Source: Pontibacter lucknowensis
Lineage (GTDB): Bacteria > Bacteroidota > Bacteroidia > Cytophagales > Hymenobacteraceae
NCBI RefSeq assembly: GCF_900156415.1
Contig: NZ_FTNM01000003.1
Location: forward strand, 310,001-374,000
DNA: 64,000 bases
Reading direction: 5' to 3'
The notes under the pieces are model-generated. The model searched no databases. It saw only the letters and a program-made list of their open reading frames with translations, and was not told where the DNA came from. Below, one piece after another: positions 43,625 to 52,928 of the stretch. A program made the position numbers and the translations under genes. Every line of letters begins with the position of its first letter. The first letter of the stretch is position 1.

Positions 43625-44089
43625 TCAGGGATTGGGAGGCATATTGGGTTCTGCGCCTGCTCTGAATGTAGCGATGGCCCTGTTCTGGTAAAAAAGGGTG
43701 AGGATTTCGCCGGCAATGCGGTAAGAGTCTGCTTTTTCGAGTACGGCCATCAGGAGGTTCTCCTGCTCAATGATGGGGCACATGGCCCGTGTGGTGCCAA
43801 GGTTAGTCAGCTTAAGAGAGCCATTATCAACGCTATACCTGCCCATCAACCGGTTGCAGCCTGTGTACCCTTTTAGCTCATTTTCACCAGCTTCGAAGCG
43901 GATATAAGCGGTGCGGTTTTCAGGATTATCCTGGAACTGCTGATCCTGCAAAGAGAGCAGAATCCAGTAAGAGCTTTTCAGCTCTGTGTCTCCTTCAACG
44001 CCGTACTGTCTGTTCTTCTCGCTAAGGTTACAGGCGTTCAGGCACAGGAGGAGTAGTAAGAGCCAACTGGTGCGTACCATATTTTTCAT
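43625..44089 (-). CDS. META-domain lipoprotein
   Basis: The ATG at 44089 (MKNMVRTS) gives 154 residues with a signal peptide and NAC lipobox. The META domain (about 40-145) is marked by SSYWILLSL, GYTGCNRLMGRY and the TRAMCPI / EQENLLMAVLEKADSYRI segment. META domains (HslJ type) are linked to heat or antibiotic stress resistance at the envelope. The upstream ATG at 44110 adds seven residues before the signal. Confidence 0.88.
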   Translation of the reverse strand: MKNMVRTSWLLLLLLCLNACNLSEKNRQYGVEGDTELKSSYWILLSLQDQQFQDNPENRTAYIRFEAGENELKGYTGCNRLMGRYSVDNGSLKLTNLGTTRAMCPIIEQENLLMAVLEKADSYRIAGEILTLFYQNRAIATFRAGAEPNMPPNP

Positions 44090-44190
44090 AGTGTCTTTCG
44101 TTAAGGGCATAAGTTTATCGGAAGCTTTGTCCAGGTATGGAATTGCATACGCATAAGACCGGAATTAGGTAGCATGGCACCCTAAAGCAG

Positions 44191-44215
44191 GAAGTCCACC
44201 CGGGAGGTGGACTTC
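44191..44215 (-). terminator. Hairpin after the RGY-rich protein gene
   Basis: GAAGTCCACC (44191-44200) and GGTGGACTTC (44206-44215) form a perfect 10-bp stem just downstream of the stop codon at 44226. The following minus-strand bases are only moderately T-rich. Confidence 0.6.
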
Positions 44216-44225
44216 ACTTTTGGCT

Positions 44226-45116
44226 TTATTTCTGATAACCCCGTACGCTTCGGCCGTAACTCGAAATAGGAGAGTCGGCCGAATAATCCGGACCCGATCG
44301 GTAACCATAGCCACGTGGGCTGCGACTTGGAGAGTCATCATAGTCACGGTCACGGAAGCGACGTGTTTCATAGTTGTCATTACGGCCTTCACGATCCTGA
44401 TTGCGGTGATCGTAGTTGCTGCCATACTGGCGACCATAGTCATTGTCGCTGCTGCTGCGGCTGTGCTCACCACGGTCGTAGTAGCGGTCGTCCAGGCTTT
44501 CAGAATCTTCTATGCTTCGGCGTCCGTCCTGCCGGCCATGCGCATAATTATAGCGCTCGTCCTGGCCGTACTGGTCAAAGCGGCGTCCATGGCCGGTATG
44601 GCGGTAGCTGTTCTCCTGACGGTCATAGCGGCGGTTGGCATGGTCCACATCACTTTCTCTTCGCCAGCCGGTTCCACGTGTTTTCTCGTAGCCGCCCTGC
44701 CGCTCGTAGTTCATGTATGGGTTCGGGTCGCCGTAGCGGTAGTGGTCGCCCTGTGAACTGCCGCTGCCAGAGCCATAGTTATAATTGTCTCTGTCGCGAT
44801 TGCTGTACTGGTTGCTGCCACTGCCACCCCATTCGTTCTGGTGCATCTGCCCCTGGGTATGGCGGTCATCCTGATCGCGGTTGCTGCGCCAGCTGCTGGC
44901 TCCATAGCCACCCACCGGGCCACTACTGCCATAGCTTGTGCTGCCCTGGCTGCTTACGTTTCGGTACTCGTGGTGCTGGTCCGGCATACCGTAGTAGTTG
45001 CCGCGGTTTTCGTAACGCGACTGGTAATTAGATAGATTGCTTGATTGGTTATACCTGTCTCCGGATCGTCTCCCTTGCTCACGGTAGCTTCTACCAAAAT
45101 CTTCGTTATGTCTCAT
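44226..45116 (-). CDS. Arg/Tyr/Gly/Asp/Ser-rich disordered protein
   Basis: This 296-residue product has almost no hydrophobic residues. It consists of R, Y, G, D, S, N, Q and H in short motifs such as RDRDNYNYGSG, YRSGPDY and RGYGYRSG, so it is predicted to be fully disordered. There is no signal peptide. The composition resembles prion-like RNA-binding tails and the Arg/Tyr 'sticker' proteins that phase-separate, and also short stress-associated disordered proteins seen in Hymenobacteraceae. Because of the repetitive codons, the opposite strand also has long open frames; the minus frame is preferred for its start at ATG 45116 and the hairpin behind it. Function unknown. Confidence 0.7.
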   Translation of the reverse strand: MRHNEDFGRSYREQGRRSGDRYNQSSNLSNYQSRYENRGNYYGMPDQHHEYRNVSSQGSTSYGSSGPVGGYGASSWRSNRDQDDRHTQGQMHQNEWGGSGSNQYSNRDRDNYNYGSGSGSSQGDHYRYGDPNPYMNYERQGGYEKTRGTGWRRESDVDHANRRYDRQENSYRHTGHGRRFDQYGQDERYNYAHGRQDGRRSIEDSESLDDRYYDRGEHSRSSSDNDYGRQYGSNYDHRNQDREGRNDNYETRRFRDRDYDDSPSRSPRGYGYRSGPDYSADSPISSYGRSVRGYQK

Positions 45117-45261
45117 AGGTTTATGTTTTATAGATTCATGTTCAATTATGCTTTTTAAACGAGCATCAAGCCGCAGTGTTTGGTTAAGGCATCATTTGCA
45201 TACGCTCCAGCAGTGATTCAACTCGGTTACAGTATGGAAAGCACGAAGTTAAAAAGTCAGG

Positions 45262-45948
45262 CTATACCTGAGGAGTCGCTGCTGCTGGGCTGATTTCGAA
45301 AAGAGAGTGCTCAATGCGGCCTTTGCCTGGTGCCTGTACGGACAGGCGCAGCGGCAGTGCCTGGGCGGGGTTTTGGGTAGGGAACCAAGGCCTTTGCTCC
45401 TGCACCACAATCAACATACCTTCCGGGCCTCCCGCAGCTTCAAACAGCGCATTGGCCGATTTCCAGCGAGGCAGTTGCAGCTTCTCACGCAGCTCCTGCG
45501 CAAAGGATGCCACATCACGCACAGGCAAGCCTACTTCTGCCACACCTATAAGCTGCTCGGGCCCAAAAGGTGCCAGGCTGGCTGAGGCTGTGCGGTGTGA
45601 AATAAACTCCAGCAGGTTGAGCTCCGGATCATAAAAATAAAGTGCCTGGGCTTGCCATGCTTCGTGGTATACGACAGGCGAAGTGGAACCGGGCGCATAC
45701 AGAAACGCTACACGATCCTGCAACCATTCGCCTGCTTCCCCAATCCGGTTGCCTGGTAAATTAAAAGCAAGATGGTAGCCACCTACTGGCCGCTCCAGGT
45801 TTGTGCGGAAAGTCAGGGTGCTGTGTCCCACCTGCACACTGAAGGCCTGCTGCTCTTCTGACAGCAGTGGTAGCCCCAGTGTTTCGGTATAAAATGCCTT
45901 CAGCTCCTCAGGCTGGCGTGTATGCAGTTCAACAGAAATTATTTTCAT
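45262..45948 (-). CDS. VOC-superfamily glyoxalase-like protein
   Basis: This 228-residue protein has two glyoxalase/VOC half-domains. The first is MKIISVELHTRQPEELKAFYTETLGLPLL with YFYDPELNLLEFI; the second starts near GVAEVGLPVRDVASFAQEL. Metal ligands of the classic type (His, Glu) are at least partly present in the first half (H9, E-x-I pattern LLEFI). The reaction is unknown; VOC proteins include dioxygenases, isomerases and drug-binding proteins. Confidence 0.85.
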   Translation of the reverse strand: MKIISVELHTRQPEELKAFYTETLGLPLLSEEQQAFSVQVGHSTLTFRTNLERPVGGYHLAFNLPGNRIGEAGEWLQDRVAFLYAPGSTSPVVYHEAWQAQALYFYDPELNLLEFISHRTASASLAPFGPEQLIGVAEVGLPVRDVASFAQELREKLQLPRWKSANALFEAAGGPEGMLIVVQEQRPWFPTQNPAQALPLRLSVQAPGKGRIEHSLFEISPAAATPQV

Positions 45949-46105
45949 CAGATTGTCACTAGGAATGGTGCTTACTTAAGAGATATACGAGAATAAATAA
46001 CAGAGGACATTTAGAGGGGAGATACCTATTTAAAGGAATTTAAACCAACTCTTCATTATTGGTTTCGTTAAATACTATCTGTAAATCTATCAAAATCAGC
46101 AGGTC

Positions 46106-47773
46106 ATGAAAGAAAAAGAAAGTATGAAAGGCAATGGACAGGATAAGTCAAAGTACTCCAAAGCCGAAAAATCCCGTAACGCCAGCAAAGGCACAACCCT
46201 CACCACCCGCCAGGGGCACCCTGTCACTGACAATCAGAACATTAGAACAGTAGGCAACCGTGGCCCGGCTACCATGGAGAACTACCACTTCATAGAAAAG
46301 ATATCGCATTTTGATCGTGAGCGCGTACCGGAGCGCGTAGTGCATGCCCGTGGCGCCGGAGCACACGGTGTGTTCCAATCGTATGGTACAGTGGGCAATG
46401 ATCCTATTGAAAAATTTACCCGCGCCAAGGTATTTAAGAAAGGAAAAGAAACACCAGTGTTTGTGCGCTTCTCTACCGTAGGCCATGGTACGCACTCGCC
46501 TGAGACGCTGCGTGACCCACGCGGCTTTGCCGTGAAGTTTTATACCGAAGACGGTAACTGGGACCTGGTAGGCAACAACCTCAAGATATTCTTCATTCGC
46601 GACGCCATGAAGTTTCCGGACCTGATCCACTCCCAGAAGCCAGATCCGGTAACCAATATACAAAGTGCCGAGCGCATCTTCGATTTCTTCTCCGGTACAC
46701 CGGAGGCAACTCATATGGTTACCTTCCTGTATTCGCCCTGGGGTATACCTGCCAATTACCGTCAGATGCAGGGCTCGGGCGTGAACACCTACAAGTGGGT
46801 AAACGAAGATGGTGAAGCGGTGCTGGTAAAATACCACTGGGAGCCAATGAAACAGGGTATCCGCAACCTGACTCAGAAAGAAGCGCAGGAGATACAGGGC
46901 AAGAACTTCAACCACGCCACGCAGGACCTGTACGAGGCCATCGAGCGCGGGGACTTTCCGGAGTGGGAACTGAACGTGCAGATCATGAGCGACGACGATC
47001 ATCCGGAGCTGGATTTCGATCCGCTGGACGATACCAAACTGTGGCCGAAGGAGCAGTTTCCATGGCACCCAGTGGGTAAGATGACCCTGAACCGCAACCC
47101 GGTGGACTACTTCAACGAAGTGGAGCTTTCGGCTTTCGGTACAGGTGTGCTGGTCGACGGGTTGGACTTCTCGGACGATAAAATGCTGCAGGGGCGTACC
47201 TTCTCTTACTCCGATACGCAGCGTTACCGGGTAGGCGCCAACTATCTGCAGCTACCGATCAATGCACCGAAGACCCATGTGGCCACGAACCAGCGCGGCG
47301 GACAAATGGCCTTTGACACGGACTTTGCAGAAGGGCAGAACATCCACGTAAACTATGAGCCGTCTATACTGGGCGGCCTGCAGCAGGCTGAAAAGCCGAA
47401 GGAGTATTCGCCGCGTTACGAAGCGAACCTGGTGCGTCAGCCAATCGACCGACCGAACCCGTTCGGTCAGGCTGGGGAGACTTACCGCAATTTCGAGGAC
47501 TGGGAACGTGACGAACTGATCAACAACCTGGGCAATGACCTGGCCAAATGCGATAGCCGCATACAGGGCAAGATGCTGGAGTACTTCACCCAGGCCGACG
47601 AAGACTATGGCCGCAGAGTGCGAGAAAGCATTGACCGTGCTACGAAGGAGATGAAGAAGATGATGATGGAGCACAAGAAGATCGAAGGCATGGATGGCCC
47701 GTCAGGTAATGTAACCGGCGAAGAAGGTGTGCAGGATGCGCAAGGCAAGTCACACGAGGCCAAGCCGTATTAA
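46106..47773 (+). CDS. katA: Monofunctional heme catalase
   Basis: This 555-residue catalase has the catalytic His at residue 80 (RVVHARG), the Asn region [15 protein letters not shown] and the proximal heme Tyr in the [14 protein letters not shown] segment. It breaks hydrogen peroxide to water and oxygen in the cytosol. An N-terminal Lys/Ser-rich extension of about 25 residues and a C-terminal tail (GMDGPSGNV to HEAKPY) make it somewhat longer than the usual small-subunit catalase of about 490-510. It is a single gene with its own terminator. No OxyR site could be confirmed. Confidence 0.95.
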   Translation: MKEKESMKGNGQDKSKYSKAEKSRNASKGTTLTTRQGHPVTDNQNIRTVGNRGPATMENYHFIEKISHFDRERVPERVVHARGAGAHGVFQSYGTVGNDPIEKFTRAKVFKKGKETPVFVRFSTVGHGTHSPETLRDPRGFAVKFYTEDGNWDLVGNNLKIFFIRDAMKFPDLIHSQKPDPVTNIQSAERIFDFFSGTPEATHMVTFLYSPWGIPANYRQMQGSGVNTYKWVNEDGEAVLVKYHWEPMKQGIRNLTQKEAQEIQGKNFNHATQDLYEAIERGDFPEWELNVQIMSDDDHPELDFDPLDDTKLWPKEQFPWHPVGKMTLNRNPVDYFNEVELSAFGTGVLVDGLDFSDDKMLQGRTFSYSDTQRYRVGANYLQLPINAPKTHVATNQRGGQMAFDTDFAEGQNIHVNYEPSILGGLQQAEKPKEYSPRYEANLVRQPIDRPNPFGQAGETYRNFEDWERDELINNLGNDLAKCDSRIQGKMLEYFTQADEDYGRRVRESIDRATKEMKKMMMEHKKIEGMDGPSGNVTGEEGVQDAQGKSHEAKPY

Positions 47774-47797
47774 CAGAAGAATTGTTTAGGTATAGAG

Positions 47798-47829
47798 AGG
47801 CCGCTCCCAGGAAGGAGCGGCCTTTTTTT
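47798..47829 (+). terminator. Intrinsic terminator after katA
   Basis: AGGCCGCTCC (47798-47807) pairs with GGAGCGGCCT (47814-47823), followed by seven T residues. Confidence 0.9.
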
Positions 47830-47858
47830 GTTCATTCCCACATCTCCCGAATTTTAGC

Positions 47859-47866
47859 TAATTTTG
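47859..47866 (+). promoter_or_regulatory. TAnnTTTG -7 element just before rlmD
   Basis: TAATTTTG is a perfect -7 match that ends 7 bases before the GTG start codon at 47874, so transcription would begin at or next to the start codon (leaderless). No TTG is found at the standard spacing, so the call is tentative. Confidence 0.4.
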
Positions 47867-47873
47867 CAGTATT

Positions 47874-49286
47874 GTGAGAAAGCATAAGAAGAAGACTAAT
47901 TTCGAAATACTCGAGAACATTCGAATCGAGGAGATGGTAGCGGAGGGCAAGTGCCTGGCGCGCCACGAGAATATGGTAGTGTTTGTGGGCGGTGTGGCTC
48001 CCGGCGACGTGGTAGACCTGCGCGTGACACGCAAGAAGAAGAGCTTCATGGAGGCGGAGGCCATTAACTTCCACAGCTACTCCGAGGTACGTGTGCAGCC
48101 ATTCTGTGAGCACTTCGGTACCTGCGGCGGTTGCAAGTGGCAGCACATCGGCTACGACACGCAGCTGTTCTACAAGCAGAAGCAGGTGCAGGATAACCTG
48201 GAGCGCATCGGCAAGGTGGCGCTACCGCCTTTCGACCCGATCCTGGGTTCTGCCAAAGACAAGTTCTACCGCAACAAACTGGAGTTCACCTTTTCCAACT
48301 ACGGCTGGCTGACAAACGAGCAGATCAAGTCAGGGGAGGAGCATGAGCGCCGGGCACTGGGTTTCCACATGCCGGGCCGTTTTGATAAGATACTTGACAT
48401 TCAGAACTGCTATCTGCAGCCGGAGCCTTCCAACAGCATCCGACTGGCCGTGCGCGACTATGCCCGGGCTAACAATCTGGTGTTTTTTGATAAGCTGCGT
48501 ATGAACGGCTGGTTGCGCAACCTGATCATCCGCACGGCTAATACCGGCGAACTGATGGTGATCGTGCAGGTATACCATGAGGACGAGGAGGCTTTGACAG
48601 GCTTACTGGATCATTTGGCTACAACTTTCCCTGAGATCACTTCGCTGCAGTATGTGGTGAATGGAAAAGGCAACGAGACTTTCCACGACCTGGAAGTAGT
48701 TTGCTACAAAGGCCTGCCTTACATTCATGAGGAGATGGAAGGTATACGCTTCCGGGTAGGACCGAAATCCTTTTACCAGACCAATGGCGATCAGGCTTAC
48801 GAGCTCTATAAACTTACCCGCGAGTTTGCCGGTCTGACCGGGAATGAACTGGTGTATGACCTCTATACCGGAGCCGGTACCATTGCCAACTTTGTAGCGC
48901 GTCAGTCACGTGAGGTCATCGGTATAGAATATGTGCCAAGCGCCATTGAAGACGCCAAGATCAACTCGCAGATCAATGACATTACCAACACGACCTTCTA
49001 TGCCGGCGACATGAAAGACATCCTTTCGGATGAGCTGATCGAGCGCCATGGCAGACCGGATGTGGTGATCACCGATCCACCGCGTGCAGGTATGGACGAG
49101 AAGGTGGTGGCGAAGCTTCTGCAGGTACACGCAGACCGCATCGTGTATGTGAGCTGCAACCCGGCCACGCAGGCACGTGATTTGGAGCTGCTCTCTGAGA
49201 AGTATGATGTAGCACGGGTGCAGCCGGTGGATATGTTCCCACAGACGCACCACGTAGAAAATATTGTTCTGTTAACAGCTAAATAA
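47874..49286 (+). CDS. rlmD: 23S rRNA (uracil-5-)-methyltransferase RlmD
   Basis: This 470-residue protein starts at GTG. It has an N-terminal TRAM domain (about 8-68), the four [4Fe-4S] cysteines C78, C84, C87 and C179 (CEHFGTCGGC and QNCYLQ), a SAM-binding motif (YDLYTGAGTIANF), the motif DPPRAGMD and the catalytic Cys in YVSCNPATQARD. It methylates U1939 (or a related uridine) of 23S rRNA. It is followed after 6 bp by a conserved small gene. Confidence 0.92.
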   Translation: MRKHKKKTNFEILENIRIEEMVAEGKCLARHENMVVFVGGVAPGDVVDLRVTRKKKSFMEAEAINFHSYSEVRVQPFCEHFGTCGGCKWQHIGYDTQLFYKQKQVQDNLERIGKVALPPFDPILGSAKDKFYRNKLEFTFSNYGWLTNEQIKSGEEHERRALGFHMPGRFDKILDIQNCYLQPEPSNSIRLAVRDYARANNLVFFDKLRMNGWLRNLIIRTANTGELMVIVQVYHEDEEALTGLLDHLATTFPEITSLQYVVNGKGNETFHDLEVVCYKGLPYIHEEMEGIRFRVGPKSFYQTNGDQAYELYKLTREFAGLTGNELVYDLYTGAGTIANFVARQSREVIGIEYVPSAIEDAKINSQINDITNTTFYAGDMKDILSDELIERHGRPDVVITDPPRAGMDEKVVAKLLQVHADRIVYVSCNPATQARDLELLSEKYDVARVQPVDMFPQTHHVENIVLLTAK

Positions 49287-49292
49287 AAGCGA

Positions 49293-49664
49293 ATGCAAAA
49301 CGATCCTGAATTAAACGGTAAATACCTCGGTACCATCTCCAAAGACTTTGTGGTGGTGGCTGAGACCCTGCGTGAGGCATCGTACCAGGTGCGCAAACGC
49401 CATATTTCAAAGTACCCGATCTTTGTTTTTGCCCGGACGGAGGTGCCCATTGGCTCACTCTTTCTGGCCAAAGAGGAACTGGCGCTGGAGTGGAATATTA
49501 ACGCTTCTTATTTAGAAGACTTCATCAAACACCGCCTGGTAGATGCAGAGAGAATAGAGGATTTCGTGGCGGCCTACAAAGACCCGGATGAGTTCTGCTG
49601 CCTCTTTGTGGTGGATGGAGAGAACTTCACCAACTTCGTGTTTATACCTTATCCAGAGGATTAA
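49293..49664 (+). CDS. Conserved hypothetical protein downstream of rlmD
   Basis: This 123-residue soluble protein (LNGKYLGTISKDFVVVAETL) ends FVFIPYPED and contains VVDGENFTNFV. No domain is recognised. It is 6 bp from rlmD and shares a bidirectional terminator with thiL, so it is the second gene of an rlmD operon. Confidence 0.6.
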   Translation: MQNDPELNGKYLGTISKDFVVVAETLREASYQVRKRHISKYPIFVFARTEVPIGSLFLAKEELALEWNINASYLEDFIKHRLVDAERIEDFVAAYKDPDEFCCLFVVDGENFTNFVFIPYPED

Positions 49665-49720
49665 TTTTTGGCAAAGGAATTTGTGACAATTGACAAAGTT
49701 CTTTTCAACTTGAGTTAAAC

Positions 49721-49753
49721 AAAAAAGAGAAGCCTCAACAGCTTCTCTTTTTT
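49721..49753. terminator. Bidirectional terminator
   Basis: AAAAAAGAGAAGC (49721-49733) and GCTTCTCTTTTTT (49741-49753) form a perfect 13-bp stem with a 7-base loop and A/T runs on both sides, between convergent genes. Confidence 0.9.
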
Positions 49754-49761
49754 TGTTTGTC

Positions 49762-50787
49762 TTAAAAATGCTGCCATCCCTGCGCCTGTAGCGGGAACGA
49801 CTGACCGTGCTTGTTGGCCAGGTTAATGCCCTCGCTCTTGTCAGTGATCTTACCGATGATACTGATGTCGGGGTGGTTCTTCACTTTGTCGTAGTCCGAA
49901 ATTGGCACCGTGAACAGCAGTTCATAGTCTTCGCCGCCGTTGAGGATGCAGGTGATCGGGTCGAGTTTGAATTCCATGGCTGCCTCCAGCGTCTGCTCAT
50001 CTACGGGCAGGTTGTCTTTGTAGATAGTGGCACCCACACCGGACTGCGCACAGATATGGAACAACTCCGAAGCCAGTCCGTCTGACACGTCGATCATGGA
50101 AGTCGGTTTGATGTCGCGCTCCTTCATGTCGTGAATCACGTCCATGCGTGCCTCGGGACGAAGCTGGCGACCCACGATGTATTGTCTGTCTTCGAGTTGC
50201 GGCTGCATCTCCGGGTCAGCCATAAAGGCCTGCTTCTCGCGCTCCAGTATCTGGAGGCCAAGATAGGCTGCGCCCAGGTCGCCGGTCACGCAGATCAGGT
50301 CATTTTCTTTAGCACCGCTGCGTAGCACCGCATTGCCTTTGGCCACCTCACCAATAGCCGTGATGCTGATCACCAGACCGGTGCGGGAAGAGGTCGTGTC
50401 GCCACCCACAAGGTCCACACCGTAGTTCTCGCAGGCTAGGCGCATCCCTTCATAGAGTTCCTCTACGGCCTCCACTGTATACTTGGCTCCCAAAGCAATG
50501 TTTACCGTGATCTGTGTCGGCTTGGCATACATGGCCGCAATATCCGACACATTCACAGCCACTGCTTTGTAGCCCAGGTGCTTCAGCGGACAAAAGGTGA
50601 GGTCAAAATGCACACCCTCCAGCAGCATGTCGCTTGTTACCACAATCTGTTTTTCACCTGGTTCCAGAATGGCTGCATCATCACCAATTCCTTTGATGGT
50701 GGAAGGTTGTGTGAGCTCAATTTTTTCATTCAGGCGCTTGATCAGGCCAAACTCGCCTAATTCACTAAGTGGGGTATAGTTACTCAT
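49762..50787 (-). CDS. thiL: Thiamine-monophosphate kinase
   Basis: This 341-residue protein is of the AIRS/PurM-like kinase fold. Visible motifs are GIGDDAAILEPG near residue 36, DMLLEGVHFDL, VAVNVSDIAAM and DLVGGDTTSSRTGL, and the C-terminal SMIDVSDGLASELFHI with NGGEDYELLFT. It phosphorylates thiamine monophosphate to thiamine pyrophosphate. It is a single gene. A minus-strand TACCTTTG (50816-50809) lies 21 bp before the start and could be its -7 element. Confidence 0.94.
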   Translation of the reverse strand: MSNYTPLSELGEFGLIKRLNEKIELTQPSTIKGIGDDAAILEPGEKQIVVTSDMLLEGVHFDLTFCPLKHLGYKAVAVNVSDIAAMYAKPTQITVNIALGAKYTVEAVEELYEGMRLACENYGVDLVGGDTTSSRTGLVISITAIGEVAKGNAVLRSGAKENDLICVTGDLGAAYLGLQILEREKQAFMADPEMQPQLEDRQYIVGRQLRPEARMDVIHDMKERDIKPTSMIDVSDGLASELFHICAQSGVGATIYKDNLPVDEQTLEAAMEFKLDPITCILNGGEDYELLFTVPISDYDKVKNHPDISIIGKITDKSEGINLANKHGQSFPLQAQGWQHF

Positions 50788-50978
50788 CTTGTTTCTGCTT
50801 TATACCTGCAAAGGTACGCAATTTATAAGGTATAGGAGTAATCCACCCATCACGGAATTCCTGCGCGATAATTAACCTAGAAATAGTAGTTTTGTGCCTG
50901 ATCCCTGCAATGAGTGGGAAGGAATGTAATAGGTTGTCTGCTAAGCAAAGCGGACAAGGTATAAGCTGATTTGACAAA

Positions 50979-51788
50979 ATGAAAAATAAAGTGGTACTCG
51001 TAACGGGCGGCACATCAGGTATAGGCAAGGCGCTGGTGTTTGCGTTTGGTAAGGCGGGAGCAAAGGTGGCCTACTCTGGTCGTAACCAACAGAACCTCGA
51101 CCATACCGCACAAGAACTGTCGGCGGCAGGTATAGATAACCTGGCTATAAATGCCGATGTGAGTGTGGAAGCCGATTGCGAGCGCATGGTGGCTGAAACA
51201 GTAGCGAGGTATGGTAAGCTGGATGTGTTGATTAATAATGCCGGTATCTCGATGCGTGCACTTTTTGAAGACCTGGACCTGGATGTGCTGCGCAAGGTTA
51301 TGGACATCAACTTCTGGGGAACGGTGTATAGCACCAAGTTTGCGCTGCCTTACATAAAAGCGGCAAAGGGTTCTATCATCGGTATTTCGTCTATTGCCGG
51401 CTACCGCGGGCTGCCAGCCCGTACCGGTTATTCGGCTTCTAAGTTTGCGATGCATGGTTTCCTGGAGACGCTCCGCACCGAGCTGCTGCATTCCGGTGTG
51501 CATGTGCTGATCGCCTGCCCGGGCTTTACGGCCTCCAACATCCGCAACACAGCGCTTGCAGCTGACGGACAACAGCAAGGCGAGACACCGCGAGACGAAC
51601 AGAAAATGATGAGTGCCGAAGAAGTGGCCGATCGTATCCTGCAGGCGACCATCAAACGCAAACGCGACCTCGTGATGACCACCCAGGGCAAGATGGCGGT
51701 ATGGGTAAACAAGCTCTTTCCAAGCCTGGCCGATAAGCTGGTGTACAATGTGATGGCGAAGGAAAAAGACTCACCGTTGAAGAAGTAA
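50979..51788 (+). CDS. SDR-family oxidoreductase
   Basis: This 269-residue classical short-chain dehydrogenase has TGGTSGIG (9-16) for NAD(P) binding, NNAG (86-89), and the catalytic Ser138, Tyr151 and Lys155 (YSASK). The C-terminal region continues to a helix ending LVYNVMAKEKDSPLKK, in the style of DHRS7-like reductases. The substrate is unknown. It is a single gene. Confidence 0.9.
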   Translation: MKNKVVLVTGGTSGIGKALVFAFGKAGAKVAYSGRNQQNLDHTAQELSAAGIDNLAINADVSVEADCERMVAETVARYGKLDVLINNAGISMRALFEDLDLDVLRKVMDINFWGTVYSTKFALPYIKAAKGSIIGISSIAGYRGLPARTGYSASKFAMHGFLETLRTELLHSGVHVLIACPGFTASNIRNTALAADGQQQGETPRDEQKMMSAEEVADRILQATIKRKRDLVMTTQGKMAVWVNKLFPSLADKLVYNVMAKEKDSPLKK

Positions 51789-51805
51789 ACTACTGTGTCA
51801 TAAAA

Positions 51806-52543
51806 TTACGGCAGCTCCAGCAGATTGTGCTTGCGCACGTAAGCCTTTTCGCCTTTCCAGCGGATCTCGTACCAAATGTCCTGCTCTCCTGTAATAGGTA
51901 CTTTGTGCCCCTGCGAAACAGTAGCCAGCCAGGTAGCCCCAGCTGAGGGTGCTGACATGATTGCCACCTGATCGTTGCGGATAATGCCTTCGTCACCCAG
52001 GTCGAGGAAGTTGATGTAGTAGAGGATGAAGAGTAGGTATAGCACAAAGCCTACTTTGAAAGTCTGGCTGAAGCGGTGCCCTTTGCGCCAGCTCACAAAC
52101 ATCACCGTCACGGTTACCACAGCCACGAGCAGCAGCAGCTCCAGAATGCGCATGTAGTGCTTGCTGAACTGGGTTTTGAAGAACTGCAGGTCATTGTACT
52201 CATAACCGCTCAGCCGGTGCGTCTGTCCGAGCTCCTCCATCTTTTTGAGGACCGATCGGCTGGGCTGTTTCTTGTAGAAGAGATGCAGGTAATACATGGC
52301 TCCGGTATAGTCACGCACACTTTCCTTGATGTAGGCCATCTTGAGGAGCATTTGCGGGGTGTATACCTGCTGGTGCTGCAGCAACGAATCATAAAGCGTG
52401 AAAGCCTCAGTGTACTGCAGGCTGTTAAAGAGAGAATCAGCTTGGGATAGGGCTTTATTATCTGTCTGACTATAAACTGGTTCGGTGTTTAGCGCCAAAA
52501 AAAGGAGCAAAAAACCAGAGATTTTGAACCAAAGATTTTGCAT
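51806..52543 (-). CDS. BatE-like protein: signal peptide, TPR, two TM helices, SH3
   Basis: This 245-residue protein has a signal peptide (to about VYSQ, residue 26), a TPR-like region (about 30-100; ALSQADSLFNSLQYTEAFTLYDSLL read in parts), two membrane helices (about 135-152 and 164-182) and a C-terminal SH3-like domain (about 190-245; ATWLATVSQGHKVPIT, WYEIRWKGEKAYVRKHNL). This layout is that of BatE of the Bacteroides aerotolerance operon, but no other bat gene is near, so this is an orphan relative. It probably binds a periplasmic partner or cell wall. Confidence 0.7.
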   Translation of the reverse strand: MQNLWFKISGFLLLFLALNTEPVYSQTDNKALSQADSLFNSLQYTEAFTLYDSLLQHQQVYTPQMLLKMAYIKESVRDYTGAMYYLHLFYKKQPSRSVLKKMEELGQTHRLSGYEYNDLQFFKTQFSKHYMRILELLLLVAVVTVTVMFVSWRKGHRFSQTFKVGFVLYLLFILYYINFLDLGDEGIIRNDQVAIMSAPSAGATWLATVSQGHKVPITGEQDIWYEIRWKGEKAYVRKHNLLELP

Positions 52544-52567
52544 TTAAACAGATAGATATTACTTTTG
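52537..52567 (+). promoter_or_regulatory. Promoter of the first tRNA-Lys pair
   Basis: TTTG (52537-52540), a 19-bp spacer and TACTTTTG (52560-52567) match the Bacteroidota consensus exactly. It lies about 46 bp upstream of the tRNA and partly within the 5' end of the divergent BatE-like gene. Confidence 0.8.
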
Positions 52568-52613
52568 CAACGCAATTAAGGGAATCGCCCTTGAGAATGC
52601 AAGTTAGTAAAAA

Positions 52614-52686
52614 GATTCTGTAGCTCAGCTGGTAGAGCAATACACTTTTAATGTATGGGTCCTGGGTTCGAATCCCAGCGGGATCA
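52614..52686 (+). tRNA. tRNA-Lys (anticodon TTT), copy 1
   Basis: The 73-base gene folds as a full cloverleaf: acceptor GATTCTG / CGGGATC with two G-T pairs, D arm GCTC/GAGC, anticodon arm ATACA-CTTTTAA-TGTAT (anticodon TTT), and T arm CTGGG-TTCGAAT-CCCAG. CCA is not encoded. It is identical to the copies at 52744 and 53779. Confidence 0.97.
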
Positions 52687-52743
52687 CAAATAGCGCCTCC
52701 TTTATCTAAGTAAGGAGGTGCTTCATTTCACTAACTTATTACT

Positions 52744-52816
52744 GATTCTGTAGCTCAGCTGGTAGAGCAATACACTTTTAATGTATGGGTCCTGGGTTCG
52801 AATCCCAGCGGGATCA
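52744..52816 (+). tRNA. tRNA-Lys (anticodon TTT), copy 2
   Basis: Identical in all 73 bases to copy 1. It follows 57 bp later without a promoter of its own, so the two are processed from one transcript. A strong terminator lies directly behind it. Confidence 0.97.
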
Positions 52817-52822
52817 CTTCAA

Positions 52823-52855
52823 AAGCCTCAAACCTGTGTTTGGGGCTTTTTTTAT
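52823..52855 (+). terminator. Terminator of the tRNA-Lys pair
   Basis: AAGCCTCAAAC (52823-52833) pairs with GTTTGGGGCTT (52838-52848), with one wobble and a CTGT loop, followed by TTTTTT. Confidence 0.88.
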
Positions 52856-52928
52856 TTCCCTTGTTGCCTAATCCAAACCCTTTCGGCAGTTTCGAGTTTA
52901 AAAGCCATAGTTTATCTAAAGTCTATCA

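Noticed and set aside
44220-45031. Long open reading frames on the plus strand opposite the Arg/Tyr-rich protein gene
   Set aside because: They arise from repetitive codons of the minus gene; their Cys/His- or Ala/Val-rich products have no family likeness.
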